From NCBI GenBank assembly GCA_016183075.1, contig JACPFH010000145.1:476-10261 (forward strand): DNA of 9,786 nucleotides, read 5' to 3'. This stretch comes from Deltaproteobacteria bacterium (lineage in GTDB: Bacteria > Desulfobacterota > Binatia > UBA9968). This document shows positions 6,132 to 9,786 of this stretch, one piece after another (the first letter of the stretch is position 1; each line of letters begins with the position of its first letter). The translations under genes and the position numbers were made by a program. The notes beneath the pieces were generated by a model, which did not search any database, was not told the DNA's origin, and saw only the letters and a list, made by a program, of their open reading frames with translations.

Positions 6132-6865
6132 GAATGATCCTCCTCATCGCGGGCCGAGAGCTCCGTTCCTTTTTTGTCTCGCCAATCGCCTACGTCGTGC
6201 TCGCGGGATTCCTTCTCGTGACCGGTTGGTTTTTCTTCAACCTGCTGTTCCGCTTCCACCATCTCACCACGCTTTACTCCAGCGTGCAAAACGTCCAGGG
6301 GCTGCAAAGCCTCAACCTCAACGAGCACGTGATCGCGCCGCTTCTCCATAACCTCGCCATCATGCTGCTCATCATGGTGCCAGTCAGGACCTACGAGCTT
6401 CTGCTGACCTCGCCGCTGGCGGTGCCGCAAATCGTGATCGGCAAATTCATCGGTTGCTTGACTTTTGTCGGGTTCATGCTCCTGCTGACCGGGATCTACC
6501 CCGCCCTTCTTTTGCTTTACGGCGATCCCGAAGTCGGCGTGCTCGTTGCCGGCTACCTCGGCCTCTATCTGCTGGCGACCGTGTTCGTCTCGGTCGGGCT
6601 CTTCACCTCGTCGTTGACCGAGAATCAAATCATCGCCGCGGTGTTGTGTTTCGTCATTTTGCTTCTTCTGTACGCCCTGTCCTGGCCTGCACAAACGCTT
6701 GGACCCGGTCTCGGCCATATCCTCGGCTACCTCTCCGTCGTGGAGCACTTCAGTCAGATGATCAAAGGGCAGATCGACACCCAAAGCATCGTCTATTTGC
6801 TGAGCTTGGCAGTGCTGAGCCTCTTCCTTACCGATCGCTCCGTAGAGGCCTCCCGCTGGCGATAG
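6128..6865 (+). CDS. ABC-2 type permease, GldF-like, apparently lacking a conserved cytoplasmic motif
   Basis: A 245-residue membrane protein with about six hydrophobic segments (roughly 18-40, 70-86, 103-131, 138-162, 167-187, 219-236). It resembles GldF-type permeases: IAGRELRSFFVSPIAYVVLA at the start, TYELLLTSPLAV, SSLTENQIIAAVLCF, and the VEASRWR end. Family members usually carry a stretch of the type LxTMRxFAEExxxGT just before YELLLTSP. Here the sequence passes directly from IMVP (82-85) through VR to TYELLL, about 12 residues short and in frame. Either coupling to the ATPase is altered or the gene is impaired. The GTG start is preferred over the ATG at 6134 because AGGAGAG lies about six bases before it. 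The comparison rests on memory of the family, not an alignment. Confidence 0.88.
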   Translation: MRMILLIAGRELRSFFVSPIAYVVLAGFLLVTGWFFFNLLFRFHHLTTLYSSVQNVQGLQSLNLNEHVIAPLLHNLAIMLLIMVPVRTYELLLTSPLAVPQIVIGKFIGCLTFVGFMLLLTGIYPALLLLYGDPEVGVLVAGYLGLYLLATVFVSVGLFTSSLTENQIIAAVLCFVILLLLYALSWPAQTLGPGLGHILGYLSVVEHFSQMIKGQIDTQSIVYLLSLAVLSLFLTDRSVEASRWR

Positions 6866-8431
6866 ATGAGAGGGTGGTTACAGATCTCGGGCCTCATCGG
6901 TTTGGCCCTCACCTTTTTCGGCCTGATCGCCTACCTTTTTAGCGGCAATCTCCGAGATGCTTACGTTGCGGCCCATTGGAGTCTCGGTGCGATTTTTCTT
7001 CTCGTCTATCTGACAACCCAAGGAAGAACTCTGATCCGCTCGCTCGGCCGGCGGGCCACGCGCCGTGGGCTACAAACGGTCTTTTACTCCCTGCTCTTCC
7101 TTGGGATTCTCGTGACGGCGAACTTTTTCAACCTGCGCCATCACACCCGTTGGGATCTGACCGAGGCCGGGATTCATACCCTCTCATCCCAGTCGGCGAA
7201 GGTTCTCGAGCGACTGGAGCGGGACGTGGAGATTTACGGCTTTTTCGACCGCGGGGAACACCCGGCGATCTCGGCGCTCATGAAGCGCTACACGTACCTC
7301 TCGCCCAGGATCAAGTTCCACCCGATCGACCCGGACCGCCACCCGGAGCTGGCTCAGCGGTTCCATATCGAACAGTTGGGCGCCCTCCATGTCCGCTACG
7401 GCCAAGAGTCAATCAACATCACGGACCCGACCGAGGAAGCGGTCACGAACGCCATCGCCAGGCTGACGCGGGGTATGAAAAAAACCGTTTATTTCCTTAC
7501 CGGCCATGGCGAACCTAAAACCAGCGACCGCGCGAGCGCCGAGGGTTACGGCGCGGCCAAAGAGGCGTTAGAGAACGAGAACTATCGCGTCGAAGAGCTG
7601 CTTTTGGCCGCTGAAGCGCGAATTCCCGGGCCGGCCTCGCTGCTGATTGTGGCGGGACCGCACAAACCGCTTTTGGACCATGAACTCCAGGCCCTCGAAG
7701 AACACGTGAAAGGCGGCGGGCGGCTTTTGATTCTGCTCCCTTCCCGTTACGGTGAAGGCCTCGGCCCGGGCTCAGCCGAAGGCCTCGGGAAATTTCTCCA
7801 AGCCTGGGGCGTAGCGGCGGGAGATGACCTCGTCGTGGATCAGGTCGTCCGCCTCTTCGCGGGGCCTTCTCTCGGGATACAACCAATAGTCGAGGCCTAC
7901 AGCCCGGATCATCCGATTACACGCAACTTCAAAGAGCGCACCATCTTTCCGATGGTCCGCTCCGTGGAGCCTGCCGCCACTGCCCGGGAAGGCGCGGAAA
8001 TCACTTCGCTGGTGAAAACCAGCCCGAGCAGCTGGGCAGAGAAGAATCTAGCGGGGATTTTCAAAGACGGAAAAGCCGCCCTTGGGCCTGAAGATAAAAA
8101 GGGACCGGTCTCGGTAGGCGTTGCGGCTTCCATCAACCTGAAAAAAGCAGGCATCGAAAAGGAAGGAGAGGGACGGCTCGTCGTCCTGGGAACCGCGGAG
8201 TTTGCGAACAACCGCTTCCTCGAGCTTTTCTTCAACCGGGACTTTTTTCTCAACGCGGTAAACTGGCTTGGCGGCGAGGACGCCGTCATCACCATCCGCC
8301 AGCACTCGCTTCGCCCCTCTCGCCTCCAGCTCACCGAGGCGGAAGGCTACCTGGCCTTTTATCTCGGCTTTCTCATCGTGCCCGAGATCGCCCTGCTCAT
8401 CGGTCTTAGCGTCTGGTGGAAAAGGAGATAA
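6866..8431 (+). CDS. GldG-like ABC-associated membrane protein (ABC_transp_aux family)
   Basis: A 521-residue protein. Three hydrophobic segments lie near the N-terminus (about 5-27, 37-52, 71-89) and one at the C-terminus (about 495-516), ending in WWKRR; the large middle part is predicted extracytoplasmic. RWDLTEAGIHTLSSQS (95-110) is the typical start of the GldG soluble domain, and YFLTGHGEPK (209-218) is a family hallmark. The ATG directly follows the permease stop TAG, so the two are coupled. Such proteins accompany GldA/GldF-like ABC pairs in gliding Bacteroidota and, without gliding, in many other phyla; the substrate is unknown. A DUF4340 gene that often follows in non-gliding bacteria is missing. 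Confidence 0.88.
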   Translation: MRGWLQISGLIGLALTFFGLIAYLFSGNLRDAYVAAHWSLGAIFLLVYLTTQGRTLIRSLGRRATRRGLQTVFYSLLFLGILVTANFFNLRHHTRWDLTEAGIHTLSSQSAKVLERLERDVEIYGFFDRGEHPAISALMKRYTYLSPRIKFHPIDPDRHPELAQRFHIEQLGALHVRYGQESINITDPTEEAVTNAIARLTRGMKKTVYFLTGHGEPKTSDRASAEGYGAAKEALENENYRVEELLLAAEARIPGPASLLIVAGPHKPLLDHELQALEEHVKGGGRLLILLPSRYGEGLGPGSAEGLGKFLQAWGVAAGDDLVVDQVVRLFAGPSLGIQPIVEAYSPDHPITRNFKERTIFPMVRSVEPAATAREGAEITSLVKTSPSSWAEKNLAGIFKDGKAALGPEDKKGPVSVGVAASINLKKAGIEKEGEGRLVVLGTAEFANNRFLELFFNRDFFLNAVNWLGGEDAVITIRQHSLRPSRLQLTEAEGYLAFYLGFLIVPEIALLIGLSVWWKRR

Positions 8432-8505
8432 ACGGCAGAGGAGATCAAATAGCAATGCTCTCTTGAGTATCCCGAGTCTTTTTGTTAACCATTCACTAGT
8501 TGCGC

Positions 8506-9510
8506 ATGAAGCTCCCGAGGCGATTACAAGAAAAATGGCGCGGCAAGCGCTACAACTCGTTTCATCGCGTCCTCAAAGAAACCTTCGGAGCCCGAGTCCA
8601 CAAGGTCAGCCTGCGCTGGGACTTTACCTGTCCGAATCGTGACGGCAAGGTCGCGACCGGGGGCTGCACCTATTGCAACAATGCAGGCCATACGCCGCGC
8701 ACCTACCGGCCCGGAATGTCGATTCGAGAGCAGTTGGAGATGGGAAGCGAAGCGGTCCGCCGCCGCTACAAGGCGGAAAAGTTCGTGGCTTATTTTCAGA
8801 GCTACACGAATACGTACGGGCCCGCGAGCGAACTCGAACGGCTCTACCGAGCCGCCCTCGACGTCCCCGGCGTTGTCGGACTCGCCATCGCCACCCGCCC
8901 CGACTGCGTGCCCGACGACGTCCTCGATCTCATCGCGGATATCTCCCGGCACACCTACCTCTGGCTCGAGCTGGGGCTGGAATCCATGCATGACAAAACG
9001 CTCGCCTGGGTCAACCGTGGGCACGACCTCAAGGCGTTCGTTGACGCTGCCGAACGAAGCAAGCGCAAGGACCTTCGACTGGCTGTGCATCTGATCTTGG
9101 GTTTTCCGACCGAAACCCGCGAGGAGATGCTCCTGACGCCGGCCCTGCTGAACGGCCTGGGCGTCGATGGCATAAAACTCCACAACCTCCACGTGATCAA
9201 GCACACGGTTTTGGAACGACTCTATCGCTCGGGCGCCTTCGGTCTTCTCACGCGCGAGGCCTATGTTTCCCTGGTCGTCGATTTTCTCGAACTCTTGCAT
9301 CCGGAGATCGTGGTCCACCGGTTGACCGGCGAGACATACCGAGACCTCACCGTGGCCCCCGGCTGGTCGGTCAACAAGATCGGCGTCCTCAATGCCATCC
9401 ACGCGGAACTCGAGCGCCGAGACACGTGGCAGGGAAGAATCTTGCCGGAAGGATCCCGCTCTAGCGCACACTCAAGAGTGACAAACCTATCGGGGGGACT
9501 GGCGCTTTGA
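8506..9510 (+). CDS. Radical SAM protein, YhcC / TIGR01212 family
   Basis: A 334-residue radical SAM enzyme (336 if the in-frame TTG at 8500 is used). Numbered from that TTG, the iron-sulfur ligands are C44, C56 and C59 in DFTCPNRDG ... GGCTYC, the long-spaced form of this Elp3-related family. Further family motifs are GKRYNS, YFQSYTNTYGP, LWLELGLESMHDKTL with VNRGHD, HLILGFPTET, GIKLHNLHVIKHT and HPEIVVHRLTGE. The reaction of this family is not established. Neither start has a clear ribosome binding site; ATG is preferred as the standard codon. It lies 74 bases after the GldG-like gene and overlaps the next gene by four bases. The last 30 or so residues are Ser/Arg/Gly rich and probably disordered. 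Confidence 0.92.
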   Translation: MKLPRRLQEKWRGKRYNSFHRVLKETFGARVHKVSLRWDFTCPNRDGKVATGGCTYCNNAGHTPRTYRPGMSIREQLEMGSEAVRRRYKAEKFVAYFQSYTNTYGPASELERLYRAALDVPGVVGLAIATRPDCVPDDVLDLIADISRHTYLWLELGLESMHDKTLAWVNRGHDLKAFVDAAERSKRKDLRLAVHLILGFPTETREEMLLTPALLNGLGVDGIKLHNLHVIKHTVLERLYRSGAFGLLTREAYVSLVVDFLELLHPEIVVHRLTGETYRDLTVAPGWSVNKIGVLNAIHAELERRDTWQGRILPEGSRSSAHSRVTNLSGGLAL

Positions 9511-9786
9511 ACGCCCATCTCGGATTGCTCCACGCGATCCTGCCGGCGACGGCAGACCTTAAGGTGAGGGTACCGGAAGACCACCCGTCGACGCGCAATT
9601 TGGGGTCGGAGCGGGTTGGATCGGGAACGATCGTCGATCCGGACGGATATATCCTCACGGTTCACTACGTCGTCCTGGGCGCCCAGTCGATCACGGTGAC
9701 CCTGATCGACGGGGAGCAGTATCCCGGCGAGCTGGCAGCGCAGGATTTCGAGTCGGGCCTGGCCCTCATCAAAATTCCTGCCCGCG
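9507..9786 (+). CDS. Trypsin-fold (HtrA/S1C-like) protein, probable pseudoprotease (3' end outside window)
   Basis: The 93 visible codons match the N-terminal barrel of HtrA-type serine proteases: RVGSGTIVDPDGYILTVHYV, an alternating strand ITVTLIDGEQYPGEL, and QDFESGLALIKIP. Family members read ILTNNHVV, with catalytic His, and D-x-x-x-DLAxLK, with catalytic Asp. Here the His position is Tyr54 (His53 is one residue early) and the Asp position is Gly84. The serine lies outside the window. It probably keeps the fold but not catalysis. The start is inferred: the frame has a stop at 9462-9464 and no ATG or GTG after it, and TTG at 9507 overlaps the upstream TGA as TTGA with a GGGGGG stretch (9492-9497) nearby. 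No signal peptide is evident from that start. Confidence 0.8.
   Translation, partial: MNAHLGLLHAILPATADLKVRVPEDHPSTRNLGSERVGSGTIVDPDGYILTVHYVVLGAQSITVTLIDGEQYPGELAAQDFESGLALIKIPAR

Noticed and set aside
5795..6784. 329-codon open frame on the minus strand, opposite the ABC ATPase and permease
   Set aside because: The translation is a low-complexity mix of His, Asp, Glu, Gln and Arg typical of an antisense shadow in GC-rich DNA, and both genes on the plus strand are clearly real.
8432..8499. Terminator or promoter between the GldG-like and radical SAM genes
   Set aside because: The T5 run at 8479-8483 has no stable stem before it, and TTGAGT at 8463 has no matching -10 box at a proper distance.
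8524..9471. 315-codon minus-strand open frame opposite the radical SAM gene
   Set aside because: It shows no recognisable domain and mirrors a gene with unmistakable radical SAM motifs.

Overview
The window looks like chromosomal DNA of a GC-rich Gram-negative bacterium. The order yceD-rpmF-plsX-fabD-fabG-acpP-rpiB/glyA is the housekeeping cluster known from Deltaproteobacteria/Desulfobacterota and some related candidate phyla. GTG and TTG starts and a GldA/GldF/GldG-type ABC cluster fit that group. The exact taxon cannot be fixed from the sequence alone. I see no tRNA, rRNA, CRISPR array, insertion sequence or phage gene.

Left part (1-5106, all minus strand). A near-consensus sigma70 promoter (TTGACA-N16-TATACT, 5140-5167) drives yceD (DUF177), rpmF (ribosomal protein L32), plsX, fabD, fabG and acpP in one compact operon that couples ribosome supply to the start of fatty-acid and phospholipid synthesis. 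The usual companions fabH (between plsX and fabD) and fabF (after acpP) are both absent. Two hairpins after acpP, the second with a T7 tract, look like terminators. They separate the operon from a gene that encodes ribose-5-phosphate isomerase B joined in one frame to serine hydroxymethyltransferase. This RpiB-GlyA fusion runs 360 codons without a stop to the left edge and is the most notable feature of the window.

Centre (5107-5381). This divergent intergenic region holds the minus-strand promoter, a REP-like imperfect palindrome (GGGGACAGGC...GCCAGTCCCC) and a small second hairpin. No convincing plus-strand promoter was found.

Right part (5382-9786, plus strand). A three-gene overlapping or abutting cluster encodes an ABC ATPase, an ABC-2 permease and a GldG-like auxiliary membrane protein. 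The permease appears to lack about 12 residues of a normally conserved cytoplasmic motif. After a 68-74 base gap come a YhcC/TIGR01212 radical SAM protein and, overlapping its stop by 4 bases, the start of a trypsin-fold (HtrA-like) protein. In that protein the positions of the catalytic His and Asp are Tyr and Gly, so it is probably a pseudoprotease. The window ends before its serine region.
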